A DNA stretch of 50,204 nucleotides from Maricaulis sp042095695 (GTDB taxonomy: Bacteria; Pseudomonadota; Alphaproteobacteria; Caulobacterales; Maricaulaceae): positions 1 through 50,204 of the forward strand of contig JBELMP010000006.1 in NCBI GenBank assembly GCA_042095695.1, written 5' to 3'. Position numbers and translations under genes: made by a program. This document shows, one piece after another, positions 1 through 7,846 of the stretch (positions are counted from its first letter, which is position 1; each line of letters starts with the position of its first letter). The notes under the pieces were generated by a model. The model worked only from the letters and a program-made list of their open reading frames with translations. It made no database searches and was not told where the DNA came from.

Positions 1-1320
1 GCTGATGAAACCGTCCGCATCGATGGAGACGATATCGCCGGTATCATGCCAGCCCTCATCGGGTGTTTCGAGCACCAGCGGGTTGGAGGGGCGGATATAG
101 CCCTTCATGATATTCGGCCCCTTGATGTGGAGCTGGCCGCCGTCTTCGATCCCGGGGACCGAGACCAACTTGGCTGACGTACCCGGCATCAGCGTGCCAA
201 CCGTACCCGGCTTGTTATTCTCTGGCTGATTGACCGCCAGAACCGGCGCTGCCTCGGTCAGGCCATAGCCTTCGACAATTTCCAGATTGAAGCGACTTTG
301 CAGGGTTGTGCGGGTTTCGTCCTTGACGCGCTCAGCGCCGCAGACAGCCATACGCAGGGATTGCAGATCAGGCTCGTCGGCGGCCCGGGCATACTGATTG
401 ATGAAGGTATCCGTGCCGAACAGGATGGTCGCCTGGGTTTCGGCGATCCGCTTGACGATCGTCTTGGCCTGTAACGGGGTCGGGTGGCAGACAGACTTCA
501 CGCCCAGACCCAGGGGCACAAGAACGCCGCCGGTCAGACCGAAGCAGTGGAAGGTCGGGAGCGGGTTGAAAACCACATCATTGTCATAGATCGGAACATG
601 ATCGCGAACCTGTTCGACATTGGCGAGCAGGTTGGAATGGCTGAGGACAACACCCTTGGGCTCGCCCTCCGTGCCGGAGGTGAAAAGATATACCGCCGGA
701 TCATCCGGTGCCGGCCAGGCCCGGACAGCCCAGGGCAGAACCATGCCCAGCGCCGCCGCAACCTTGTCCATCGTGGACAGGTTTTCGCGGACATCTTCGA
801 GATAGACCATCTCGTGATCCGCAGCGAGTTCGGCCTCAAGCGGCTGGAGTTCGCCCAGCTCGATAAAACGATGGGCGGTCACAATTCGCTTGCAATCACA
901 AGCCGTGCTGGCCGATTTGATCGCCTTTGCTCCGGCTGTGAAATTGAGCATGGCCGGGACGCGGCCATAGGCCGAGATCGCATAAAAGGCGATGATAGCG
1001 CCGACGCCGGTTGGCAGCAGCACGCCGACTGCATCCCCGGGCTTGGTATCCTTCTTCAAGGCATGGCCCAGCGCGAAGGAGGCCTTGATCAGGTCATTGA
1101 AGCTGAGTTCGCGCCCATCCGCGTCGACAACAGCGATCTTTTTGCCGCCGTAACGACCGCGCCATTGTAGCAAGGCCTCGAACAGGGATTTGCGGATCCG
1201 GTTCAGATTGAAGTCGGCACCGGTATAGATGGTGTCGTCCAGACCGGCGCTCGCACCGGTAATCGCAGCCGCGTCCGCCACGTCGCTCGCGGCGGTTTCG
1301 CGTGAAAGGCTCTCAGCCAT
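1..1320 (-). CDS. Aas-like acyl-ACP/acyl-CoA synthetase (AMP-forming), C-terminus beyond window
   Basis: ANL-superfamily adenylating enzyme, expected to activate a fatty acid with ATP as acyl-AMP and pass it to ACP or CoA. The first 440 codons are in the window and run off the left edge in frame. Visible motifs are the P-loop-like TSGTEGEPKGVVLSHSNLLA (about residue 220), LPTFHCFGLTGG, GAERVKDET, EGYGLTEAAPV, and near the edge KGPNIMKGYIRP and the ATP-binding aspartate in WHDTGD. The run LFTSGTEGEPKGVV...HSNLLANVEQ...FHCFGLT and the GIEDGGQLHIKGPNIM stretch resemble the ligase half of E. coli Aas more than ordinary FadD. No acyltransferase domain precedes it, because the ATG at 1320 is followed directly by the ligase region. 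It is divergent from the GGD-repeat genes. Substrate (lyso-phospholipid recycling or general fatty acid activation) cannot be fixed from sequence. Confidence 0.88.
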   Translation of the reverse strand, partial: MAESLSRETAASDVADAAAITGASAGLDDTIYTGADFNLNRIRKSLFEALLQWRGRYGGKKIAVVDADGRELSFNDLIKASFALGHALKKDTKPGDAVGVLLPTGVGAIIAFYAISAYGRVPAMLNFTAGAKAIKSASTACDCKRIVTAHRFIELGELQPLEAELAADHEMVYLEDVRENLSTMDKVAAALGMVLPWAVRAWPAPDDPAVYLFTSGTEGEPKGVVLSHSNLLANVEQVRDHVPIYDNDVVFNPLPTFHCFGLTGGVLVPLGLGVKSVCHPTPLQAKTIVKRIAETQATILFGTDTFINQYARAADEPDLQSLRMAVCGAERVKDETRTTLQSRFNLEIVEGYGLTEAAPVLAVNQPENNKPGTVGTLMPGTSAKLVSVPGIEDGGQLHIKGPNIMKGYIRPSNPLVLETPDEGWHDTGDIVSIDADGFIS

Positions 1321-1438
1321 ATATTTCCTCCCAGGCGCGTCTATGCCCACTGACGCCCGTTTTTTATGACGCTGATATTACCTCGACCTGCCGCATAGGG
1401 AAGGTCTTTCGCTCATCTTAGGTGCGAGAAACTTCCTG

Positions 1439-1510
1439 GGTTTTCTCGGTAAACAAGAAAAATTTATCGATAAACAAAAAATCGCTTGATATCGTTTTTC
1501 GATAATGTAA
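1439..1510. promoter_or_regulatory. AT-rich, dyad-containing probable promoter/operator upstream of the GGD-repeat genes
   Basis: The 267-base gap between the divergent synthetase and GGD-repeat genes contains a markedly AT-rich patch. It holds a perfect 12-base palindrome, TTTATCGATAAA (1463-1474), and a second dyad TATCG-ttttt-CGATA (1490-1504). The word TCGATAA recurs at 1467 and 1499, and TAAACAAgAAAAA / TAAACAAAAAATC repeats flank the palindrome. This looks like an operator region for one or both divergent genes. No clear -35/-10 pair could be fixed. Confidence 0.4.
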
Positions 1511-1587
1511 GTTGCGATCAACGTTGGGGAGCGTGAAAGGGAGTCGGATTCGCCAAGGCGAAGGGCCCCGTCATATAGGAGATGGAC

Positions 1588-2352
1588 ATGCGTCAGGCAT
1601 GGCTTGCGGCGAGTGTGATCAGCGCCGCGCTTATTACCTCGGGCTGCGTCGTCGTCGTCGCGGATGATGGCGCCAAGATGCATTATGGCGAATTCAGCGA
1701 TGGCGGTCACACCGTTCTTGATCGCGATGGCGATTATAGCCGTATTGGCGGTGATATGGACTTGTCCGGCTGGGTTGGCGGTGATGTCAGCCTGATCAGC
1801 GGTGATGTGAATATGGAAGATATTGTCATCGGCGGCGAGCTATCGATCGCTGCTGGTGATGTCGATTTTTCTGGCCGTGTGGAACAAGACGCCTCCATCG
1901 CCGGTGGTGATGTGACCTGGATCGGTCATGCAGGTCAGGATTTGTCGATCGCCTCCGGTGATCTCCTGGTGCGCGGAACCGTTGAGGGCGAGGGTGCCTT
2001 CGCTGCCGGTGACATGTATCTGGACGGTGATTTCCTTGGTGATCTCAATGCCCAGGCGGATGACATGTATCTGCAGGGCCGTGTCGGCGGCGCGCTGCGA
2101 CTGGTCGCTGCCGACGAGATACGCCGCAATCGCCGTGATGATGAGGACCATGGCCGCATCGAATTGGCCGCCCATCTTGAAAATGGCGGTGAGATTTGCA
2201 GCCGCAGCCTGATTATCGGACCGGAGGCGCGCATTGATGGCGCCCTGCATGTCTGGGCCGAGCAGGAGCCGGTTATTGCCAGCGGTGCGCTTATCCAGGA
2301 TTTGCGTTTTGAGTACCGAGATGGTCGCGAGTGCGACGACATTCTCGACTAG
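1588..2352 (+). CDS. Lipoprotein with GGD/SGD repeats (bactofilin-like beta-helix)
   Basis: A 254-residue exported lipoprotein of unknown function. The N-terminus has a hydrophobic signal ending ALITSGC, a lipobox-like sequence with Thr rather than Leu at -3. From about residue 50 to 170 it is made of short repeats of the form (G/S)GD-V-x-(hydrophobic)-x-G-x-(V/I)-G-x-(D/L), for example GGDMDLSGWVGGDVSLISGD. These resemble polymer-forming/bactofilin beta-solenoid rungs. The repeats degrade towards the acidic C-terminus, which carries two cysteines. AGGAG at 1577-1581 sits 6 bases from the ATG at 1588 but directly abuts an in-frame ATG at 1582, so 1588 is the better start. It is followed 47 bases later by a larger protein with the same repeats, suggesting shared function, perhaps an envelope scaffold. 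Function is inferred only from fold resemblance. Confidence 0.8.
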   Translation: MRQAWLAASVISAALITSGCVVVVADDGAKMHYGEFSDGGHTVLDRDGDYSRIGGDMDLSGWVGGDVSLISGDVNMEDIVIGGELSIAAGDVDFSGRVEQDASIAGGDVTWIGHAGQDLSIASGDLLVRGTVEGEGAFAAGDMYLDGDFLGDLNAQADDMYLQGRVGGALRLVAADEIRRNRRDDEDHGRIELAAHLENGGEICSRSLIIGPEARIDGALHVWAEQEPVIASGALIQDLRFEYRDGRECDDILD

Positions 2353-2399
2353 ACCATAGTTGAAAACCTGACCGCCGGGGGGCGCAGGGAGCTAGGTAG

Positions 2400-3818
2400 A
2401 TGATGATAAACAAAATAATGATGGCCGGGGGGCTGGCTGTTGCATTATTGACCGGCGGCGCGCAGGCGCAGGTCATCGGCGGTGATATCACCGTCGATGG
2501 CAGCCGGGATGATGTGATCTTTTTCGGTGGCGATATCAACGTGTCCGGCGATGTCGACGGGTCTGTTTCCGGTATTGCCGGGTCGGCGCGGATTGACGCG
2601 AATATCACCGGCGATGTCGAATTCTTCGGTGGTGATGCGCAATTGCGCGGCACTATTGCTGGCGATGTGGATATGGCGGGTGGTTCACTGCGCGTCGAAG
2701 CCAATGTCGGTGAGGACCTCAGCGTCGCTGGCGGCGATGTCGAAGTTTCCGGCGAAATAGGCGGCGAACTGAACGCGGCCGGCGGCAGTGTTGTTCTTGA
2801 TGTCATTGTCCGCGATGGCGCGCACATTGGTGGCGGCTATGTTCTCCTGCCTCAATCCTCCGAATTCTACGGCAGGATGGAAATCGCGGCTGGGGAAATA
2901 GAATTTCTTGGCACGGCCCGCGATGATGTGAAAATCGAGGCGGAAACCGCGATTGTCGGCGGCAGGTTTGAGGGCGATGTCGATATCACGGCTGAACGTG
3001 TCCGCGTTCTCGCAGATGCTGTCGTGGTCGGGGAAATCCGGGTGCGCGGCCCCAATGAACCTGATGTCGAGGCTGGGGCCGATATCGCCACGCTCGATTA
3101 CGCCTATCAAAGCTATAATTTTGGCGCGGAAGACTGGGAAGATATTGACATCCATATCGATGGTCCACTGGAACTCATCGGCGCGCCGTTTGAATTCCTT
3201 GGCGGCATTTTCCTGGGTGTTGCCTTCCTGCTCGGCTTCTTTGCGAGCCTGATCGCACCGCGCGGCGTGACCAGTATTACACGCTCCTTCCGGAAGCGTC
3301 CGTTCAGCGCCTTTTTTGTCGGGATCGTCGCATTTCCTGTCTCTTTGATCCTCATGGTCGTGGTGACAGTGGTCCTGGCAATCACGGTGATCGGAATACC
3401 TTTGATCCTCCTGATCTGGCCGCTTTACCCCTGGCTGCTCTTCCTCGCCTTTGCCTTTGGAGGCGTGGTGATTGGCGATCTGATCTTCAATCGCAATCGT
3501 CCCAATGAAGGCCTGGGACTGGCCATGAGGGCCCTGTCGCTCCTGGTGGTGATGGCCGCGCTGGCCGTTGTTGGCCAAATTGAGGGTCTCGGCTTCCTGC
3601 TGGGCTGGTTTGTCTGGGTGATCGGCATGGGCGCCTGGGTTCTCTCCTTCGGTGAGCGCCACAGTCAGGGTGATGGTCTTGATGATCGTGCGGAGCAGCG
3701 CCCCGAACGTGATCGCGATGAGGATATCGGGTCATCCAGGTCGGATGCCGCCGATAGCAGCGATAGTTCGGCCGGAAACTCTGGCGGTGGTTTTGGCGGC
3801 GATGGTGGTGGCGAGTAA
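2400..3818 (+). CDS. Secreted GGD-repeat (bactofilin-like) protein with C-terminal membrane domain
   Basis: A 472-residue protein with a Sec signal peptide (cleavage after GGAQA, about residue 23). Residues 25-230 are GGD/AGGDV-type repeats, for example GGDINVSGDVDGSVSG, predicted to form a periplasmic beta-helix. Residues about 265-420 hold four to five hydrophobic segments (such as IFLGVAFLLGFFASLI and VSLILMVVVTVVLAITVIGI) that would anchor it in the inner membrane. The tail is acidic and then Ser/Gly-rich (DAADSSDSSAGNSGGG). It follows the related lipoprotein closely and was probably made by duplication of the repeat module. Two adjacent ATGs (2400, 2403) fit the upstream purine-rich stretch equally well. 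Polymer-forming proteins are known as scaffolds, but this exported, membrane-anchored arrangement is not one I can name. Confidence 0.82.
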   Translation: MMINKIMMAGGLAVALLTGGAQAQVIGGDITVDGSRDDVIFFGGDINVSGDVDGSVSGIAGSARIDANITGDVEFFGGDAQLRGTIAGDVDMAGGSLRVEANVGEDLSVAGGDVEVSGEIGGELNAAGGSVVLDVIVRDGAHIGGGYVLLPQSSEFYGRMEIAAGEIEFLGTARDDVKIEAETAIVGGRFEGDVDITAERVRVLADAVVVGEIRVRGPNEPDVEAGADIATLDYAYQSYNFGAEDWEDIDIHIDGPLELIGAPFEFLGGIFLGVAFLLGFFASLIAPRGVTSITRSFRKRPFSAFFVGIVAFPVSLILMVVVTVVLAITVIGIPLILLIWPLYPWLLFLAFAFGGVVIGDLIFNRNRPNEGLGLAMRALSLLVVMAALAVVGQIEGLGFLLGWFVWVIGMGAWVLSFGERHSQGDGLDDRAEQRPERDRDEDIGSSRSDAADSSDSSAGNSGGGFGGDGGGE

Positions 3819-3820
3819 TC

Positions 3821-3859
3821 GTCACCCGCCCACCTTAACTTTCAGCAATGTCGGGTGAC
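3821..3859 (+). terminator. Stem-loop between the GGD-repeat gene and the M1-like peptidase gene
   Basis: A perfect 8-base inverted repeat GTCACCCG (3821-3828) / CGGGTGAC (3852-3859) starts two bases after the stop of the upstream gene and encloses 23 bases. It has no following T-run, so it may be an mRNA-stabilising or processing hairpin rather than a strong terminator. Confidence 0.35.
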
Positions 3860-3918
3860 CCCATCCTGACAAGACTATAACCTGTGCCCCGAAAATGCCT
3901 GGCAGGCTCGAGGGGACA

Positions 3919-6363
3919 ATGAAAATCAATACTCGCTATACCGTTATAGCTCTGGCTGGTGCCGTTGCGATGATGAACATCGCATCGGCACAGCCGATTC
4001 GTCAGACCACGAATGATTGGCGAGACGCTTTTCGCCAGCTTGAGGATGAGGATTGGCCATCGCCGAACCGCGAGCGTCGGGCGACCGGCGCACCGGGGCC
4101 GGATTACTGGCAGCAGCAGGTCGATTACGATATCGACATCCATCTCAATGAGGACACAAAGATCCTCACCGGCAGCGAAACCATCACCTATACGAATAAC
4201 GCGCCGGACGAGCTGGACTATCTCTGGTTCCTGCTAGACCAGAACCGCTTCCGTCCCGATTCCGATGCGGTCTTGACCGAGACTGTTGGAGGTGGCGGGC
4301 GCGCGGCCTCAAGGGTCGGCGGATCGCTTCCCGAGGGCATGTCTGCCTATTCCGTCCGCCGCCGTGACCGCCTCGAACAAGATGGCTATGGCTTCAACAT
4401 AACCAGTGTCATCGCCGAGGACGGAACGGCGCTCGATCACACGATTGTTGATGCGCTAATGCGTATCGATCTCGATGATACGCTTGAAACCGGTGACAGC
4501 GTCACCTTCACCATTGAATGGAATTACCGGCTGCTCGAGACCCAGGTCGTCGGTGGCCGGGCCGGCTGGGAATGTTTTGAGGAGACCGACGATACGGGCG
4601 CGGATTGCATCTATCAGATTGCTCAATGGTTCCCGAGGGCTGCGGTATTCTCCGATTATGAGGGCTGGCACAACAAGACCTTCTTGGGGCGCGGCGAATT
4701 CGGCCTGGAGTTTGGCGACTATAATGTCTCCATCACGGTGCCGCAGGACTTCATTGTTGCGGCGACCGGCGAGCTGCAGAATCCGGAGGAGGTTCTGACC
4801 CAGGCCCAGCGTGATCGTCTGCAGGACGCCCGGACAGCTGACGAACCGGTCTTCATCGTGACGCCGTCCGAAGCGCGCGCCAATGAGCGCCGCGGCACAC
4901 GTTCGGAGGCGACCTGGGAGTTTTACGCGGAAAATGTCCGCGACTTCGCTTGGGCGGGGTCACGTAAGTTCATCTGGGATGCCCAGGGCGTTGAACAGGA
5001 CGGGGAGGGCATCGCCCCGGACCTGGTCATGGCGATGTCCTTTTATCCCAATGAAAGCGAGCCGATGTGGTCGAGCTTCTCGACCCGGGCCGTCGAACAC
5101 ACGATCAACGTCTATAACGGGTTTGCCTTCCCCTATCCGTACCCGACGGCGCAATCCATTGCCGGTCCGCAGGGCGGTATGGAGTATCCGATGATCACCT
5201 TCAATGGCGGGACTTATGGCCGGCCGGTTGAGGATGATGACGGTAATCTGACCTATTCCCTCTCGGCCAAGCGCGGTCTGATCGGCGTTATCATCCACGA
5301 AATCGGCCATATCTATTTTCCGATGGTGGTGAATACCGACGAGCGTCAATGGACCTGGATGGATGAAGGTCTCAATTCCTTCCTGCAATTCCAGGCCGAG
5401 CGGCAATGGGAGGAGGATTTCCCGGTCCGCCGCGGCGACCCGCACTCGATCACATCCTATATGGTTTCGACCAATCAGATGCCGATCATGACGCAGTCGG
5501 ATTCCATTCTTCAGATCGGTGCGAACGCCTACTCCAAGCCGACCATCGCGCTTGTGATTTTGCGGGAAACCATTCTGGGACGCGAATTATTCGATGAAGC
5601 CTTTCGGGAATTCGCGCGCCGCTGGCGTTTCCGTCGCCCGACGCCTTATGACTTCTTCCGCACGATGGAAGAGGTCTCCGGCGTTGACCTGGACTGGTTC
5701 TGGCGGGGCTGGTTCTACTCGACTGACCATGTCGATATCGCGATCTCGCGCGTCGTTGAAGGTCAGTTGAATACGGAAAACCCGGCCATCGAGAATGAGT
5801 TTGATCGGGCCGAGATCGAAGCGCGCGGCGAAAGCCTGACCCAGGTCCGCAATATCGAGTCGGGGATCGAGTTCTACGCTGAGGATAATCCGGAAGTGCT
5901 TGAATTCTATTCCAATACAGATCGGCACGCCGTCACTAACCGCCAGCGCGAGGCTTATGAGGGCTTCCGAGACGGGCTGGAGACCTATGAGGCCGAGATT
6001 ATCGATCGTGGGGATCGCTTCTATTATATCGACCTGGAAAACCAGGGCGGTGTCGTCATGCCGGTGATCCTGGAATTCACATTCGCCGATGGCAGCCGTG
6101 ATCTGGTTCGGATCCCGGCGGAAATCTGGCGCTATAATCCGGCTCGTGCGACCTGGGTGTATCGCACTTTGAACGAAGTCGTTCAGGTCGAGCTCGACCC
6201 TTACTGGGAAACGGCAGATGCTGATCGAACGGATAACTATTATCCGCCACGGATCGAGCCGACACGCCTGGAGATGTATCGACGCAATGCCAGCGGCTCC
6301 AACCAGATGCGCGATATGGATCAGCGGGTAAACCGCGATGATATCCAGCCGCGTCCCGAATAG
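3919..6363 (+). CDS. Secreted M1-family-like zinc metallopeptidase
   Basis: An 814-residue gluzincin aminopeptidase-like protein. It has a Sec signal peptide (cleavage after NIASA, about residue 26), then an M1-type N-terminal beta domain. The zinc site is HEIGH at 460-464 with the distal Glu at 483 in WMDEGLNSF, which fits the M1 spacing HExxH-x18-E. A GGMEYPMI stretch at about 425 takes the place of the exopeptidase GAMEN motif. It is followed by an alpha-helical region and an extended C-terminal beta domain. AGGGG at 3911-3915 points to the ATG at 3919 rather than an in-frame ATG at 3895. It probably degrades peptides in the periplasm or outside the cell. The next gene starts immediately after its stop, so the two are very likely one transcript. 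Confidence 0.9.
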   Translation: MKINTRYTVIALAGAVAMMNIASAQPIRQTTNDWRDAFRQLEDEDWPSPNRERRATGAPGPDYWQQQVDYDIDIHLNEDTKILTGSETITYTNNAPDELDYLWFLLDQNRFRPDSDAVLTETVGGGGRAASRVGGSLPEGMSAYSVRRRDRLEQDGYGFNITSVIAEDGTALDHTIVDALMRIDLDDTLETGDSVTFTIEWNYRLLETQVVGGRAGWECFEETDDTGADCIYQIAQWFPRAAVFSDYEGWHNKTFLGRGEFGLEFGDYNVSITVPQDFIVAATGELQNPEEVLTQAQRDRLQDARTADEPVFIVTPSEARANERRGTRSEATWEFYAENVRDFAWAGSRKFIWDAQGVEQDGEGIAPDLVMAMSFYPNESEPMWSSFSTRAVEHTINVYNGFAFPYPYPTAQSIAGPQGGMEYPMITFNGGTYGRPVEDDDGNLTYSLSAKRGLIGVIIHEIGHIYFPMVVNTDERQWTWMDEGLNSFLQFQAERQWEEDFPVRRGDPHSITSYMVSTNQMPIMTQSDSILQIGANAYSKPTIALVILRETILGRELFDEAFREFARRWRFRRPTPYDFFRTMEEVSGVDLDWFWRGWFYSTDHVDIAISRVVEGQLNTENPAIENEFDRAEIEARGESLTQVRNIESGIEFYAEDNPEVLEFYSNTDRHAVTNRQREAYEGFRDGLETYEAEIIDRGDRFYYIDLENQGGVVMPVILEFTFADGSRDLVRIPAEIWRYNPARATWVYRTLNEVVQVELDPYWETADADRTDNYYPPRIEPTRLEMYRRNASGSNQMRDMDQRVNRDDIQPRPE

Positions 6364-6870
6364 GTGAGCTCGATCCGTCATATTCTTCTGGCGATTGCCG
6401 GCGCGGTCCTCTGGGCGGCGTCGGCGGCCGCCCATGACCTTCACGCAAGTGTCAGTGAGATCTCGGTTAATCCGCGAAGTGGGCAGATGGAGGTCATCCA
6501 TCGTCTTTTCGCAGATGATCTGATGCTGGCGCTGGGCTACGAAACTCTCGACGAGACGAGTTTTTATTCCGACCCCGAACGGATCGCGGATATTGGCACC
6601 TACATCGCCAGTACATTCCGTTTTGCGGATCCAACCGGCCTGCTTTATGAGCCCGACTATGTCGGTGCGGAGCTGGATGGCGAGTTTGCCTGGGTCTATT
6701 TCGAAGGCCCGCCGCCGGAAGACCAATCGGGCTTCATCGTCGATAATGACATTCTCGCTGAGACCTTCAACGACCAGACAAACATGACCAATTTCCGCTT
6801 CAACTCATCAATCCGCACGGCCATGCACGGCCCCGGACGACGCAACCCGGAACGCGTGGTGTTCGAGTAG
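6364..6870 (+). CDS. DUF6702-like small secreted protein
   Basis: 168 residues beginning with GTG directly after the TAG of the M1-like peptidase gene. There is a signal peptide (cleavage after ASAAA) and then HDLHASVSEISVNP, VIHRLFADDLMLALG and an acidic C-terminal half. The pattern H-x-VS-x-EI-x-N...RLFxDDL-x-AL matches, as I recall it, the uncharacterised DUF6702 family, whose members often sit beside M1-type peptidases. The zero-base spacing suggests translational coupling and a joint role, possibly as a chaperone or accessory of the peptidase. Family assignment is from memory; function is unknown. Confidence 0.75.
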   Translation: MSSIRHILLAIAGAVLWAASAAAHDLHASVSEISVNPRSGQMEVIHRLFADDLMLALGYETLDETSFYSDPERIADIGTYIASTFRFADPTGLLYEPDYVGAELDGEFAWVYFEGPPPEDQSGFIVDNDILAETFNDQTNMTNFRFNSSIRTAMHGPGRRNPERVVFE

Positions 6871-6874
6871 GCGC

Positions 6875-7462
6875 CTAGGTTTTGCGCAGCAGGAAATAGC
6901 GGGTCATGACCAAGCCCACGCCGCCAACCAGGATGGTCATCGCGATCGGCAGGGCCATGTCAATCGGTGCGAAAGTCCAGACCAGCGTATAGGCCAGCCC
7001 GGTGAGCACGAAGATGCGACCGGCGAAACGCGTGTGGGCTTGCACACGCTCCGGCGATTGCCGCCCGGCATTCAGCGAAACAGGGCGCTTCGGGGCGGCA
7101 TTGCCGTAAAACAGAAAAATAATGCCAAAGATCACGCCCATCATGCGTTTCTCCAGGTCATCCCCCAGGATTGCGGTGAACTCGTAAGATATGGCCAGGG
7201 TGATCCCCAAGGGTATCAGCATCATGAGTGCTGCCGCGCAAATCGACCAGCGGATGGATTTCATATCATCCAACCAGGCCGTGTCGCGCATTCGACCCTT
7301 TTGTCGAAGCTCGATGGTCATCCAGGCGACGGGCAGGAACAGCATGGCGGCGATGAATGCGATCCAGCCATCAGGCTCACGCCAGGCGGCAGTGGCCGCA
7401 AGTGCTGAGGTCAGCCCAACGAGGGCGAGGGGGGTAAACAGCATGGGGCGCGGGGCGGTCAT
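6875..7462 (-). CDS. SdpI-like multi-pass membrane protein
   Basis: 195 residues with six likely transmembrane segments and short loops. In the second half, FLFYGNAAPKR, VQAHTRFAGRIFVLTG and the terminal hydrophobic hairpin resemble the GN-x-(L/M)-PK and THR-x-AG-x-(L/I)-FV motifs of the SdpI (YhfI/DUF1648-related) immunity family. Its ATG overlaps the stop of the ArsR/SdpR-like regulator in an ATGA, so the two are translationally coupled, as in the Bacillus sdpRI pair. In Bacillus, SdpI gives immunity to the SdpC toxin and acts as a signal receptor that titrates SdpR. No sdpABC toxin genes are visible here, so the trigger is unknown. Confidence 0.72.
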   Translation of the reverse strand: MTAPRPMLFTPLALVGLTSALAATAAWREPDGWIAFIAAMLFLPVAWMTIELRQKGRMRDTAWLDDMKSIRWSICAAALMMLIPLGITLAISYEFTAILGDDLEKRMMGVIFGIIFLFYGNAAPKRPVSLNAGRQSPERVQAHTRFAGRIFVLTGLAYTLVWTFAPIDMALPIAMTILVGGVGLVMTRYFLLRKT

Positions 7463-7755
7463 TGGTCGATCTCCTTCGTGGTGGTGTCGGAGGGCTGACC
7501 CAGGCCGAATGCTGAGGCAAAACCCAAAAGCGCATCCTCAAGCACTGAAAGCTTGATCCGGTAGATGACGGATTTTCCAACCTTGGTCGCATCGACAAGG
7601 TCGGCGTCTTTCAGAACAGAAAAATGCGCCGACATGGTCGGTTTCGAGACGTTGAACTCAGCGGCAAGCTCGCCGGCGCTCATCGGTTTCTCACGCAGCA
7701 GTTCCAGGACGCGGCGGCGCGTCGGGTCAGCAAGGGCTTTGAAGACTTGGCTCAT
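7459..7755 (-). CDS. ArsR/SdpR-family autorepressor
   Basis: 98-residue winged-helix regulator. VFKALADPTRRRVLELLREK and the recognition region ELAAEFNVSKPTMSAHFSVL are typical of the SdpR-like subgroup of ArsR proteins. There is no CxC metal-sensing motif, so it is unlikely to be a metalloregulator. It ends in an ATGA overlap with the SdpI-like membrane protein. The region upstream contains paired near-repeats that could be its own operator, fitting autorepression. By analogy with SdpRI, the membrane partner would relieve repression on sensing an envelope or toxin signal; that mechanism is inferred. Confidence 0.85.
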   Translation of the reverse strand: MSQVFKALADPTRRRVLELLREKPMSAGELAAEFNVSKPTMSAHFSVLKDADLVDATKVGKSVIYRIKLSVLEDALLGFASAFGLGQPSDTTTKEIDQ

Positions 7756-7763
7756 GTGTCGAC

Positions 7764-7817
7764 GATTAGCTAAATATCGAAATGTGTCAATATAATAATT
7801 CGATAATCAGCTAAATA
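7764..7817 (-). promoter_or_regulatory. Putative SdpR-like operator/promoter region
   Basis: Just upstream of the regulator start are two near-identical words, ATTAGCTAAATA (7765-7776) and ATCAGCTAAATA (7806-7817). They bracket an inverted repeat TATCGAA (7775-7781) / TTCGATA (7799-7805). A TTGACA (minus strand, 7785-7790) lies between them and could be a -35 element, though no good -10 follows. The AT-rich, symmetric layout suits a dimeric ArsR-type repressor acting on its own promoter. Confidence 0.5.
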
Positions 7818-7846
7818 ACTTTCATCTAATTGAAAACGCGTGCAGA

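Noticed and set aside
1700..2900. Repeated GGCGGTGAT-like words suggesting a DNA repeat array or CRISPR
   Set aside because: The repeats are protein-coding (GGD motifs), irregular in length and sequence, with no spacers.
2685..3662. A 325-codon open frame on the minus strand opposite the second GGD-repeat gene
   Set aside because: Composition (His/Gln/Asp-rich) is that of an antisense frame; the opposite strand has a signal peptide, repeats and membrane helices.
5587..6726. A 379-codon minus-strand open frame opposite the M1-like peptidase and DUF6702-like genes
   Set aside because: The plus-strand genes have a signal peptide, zinc motif and coupled start; this frame has no recognisable features.
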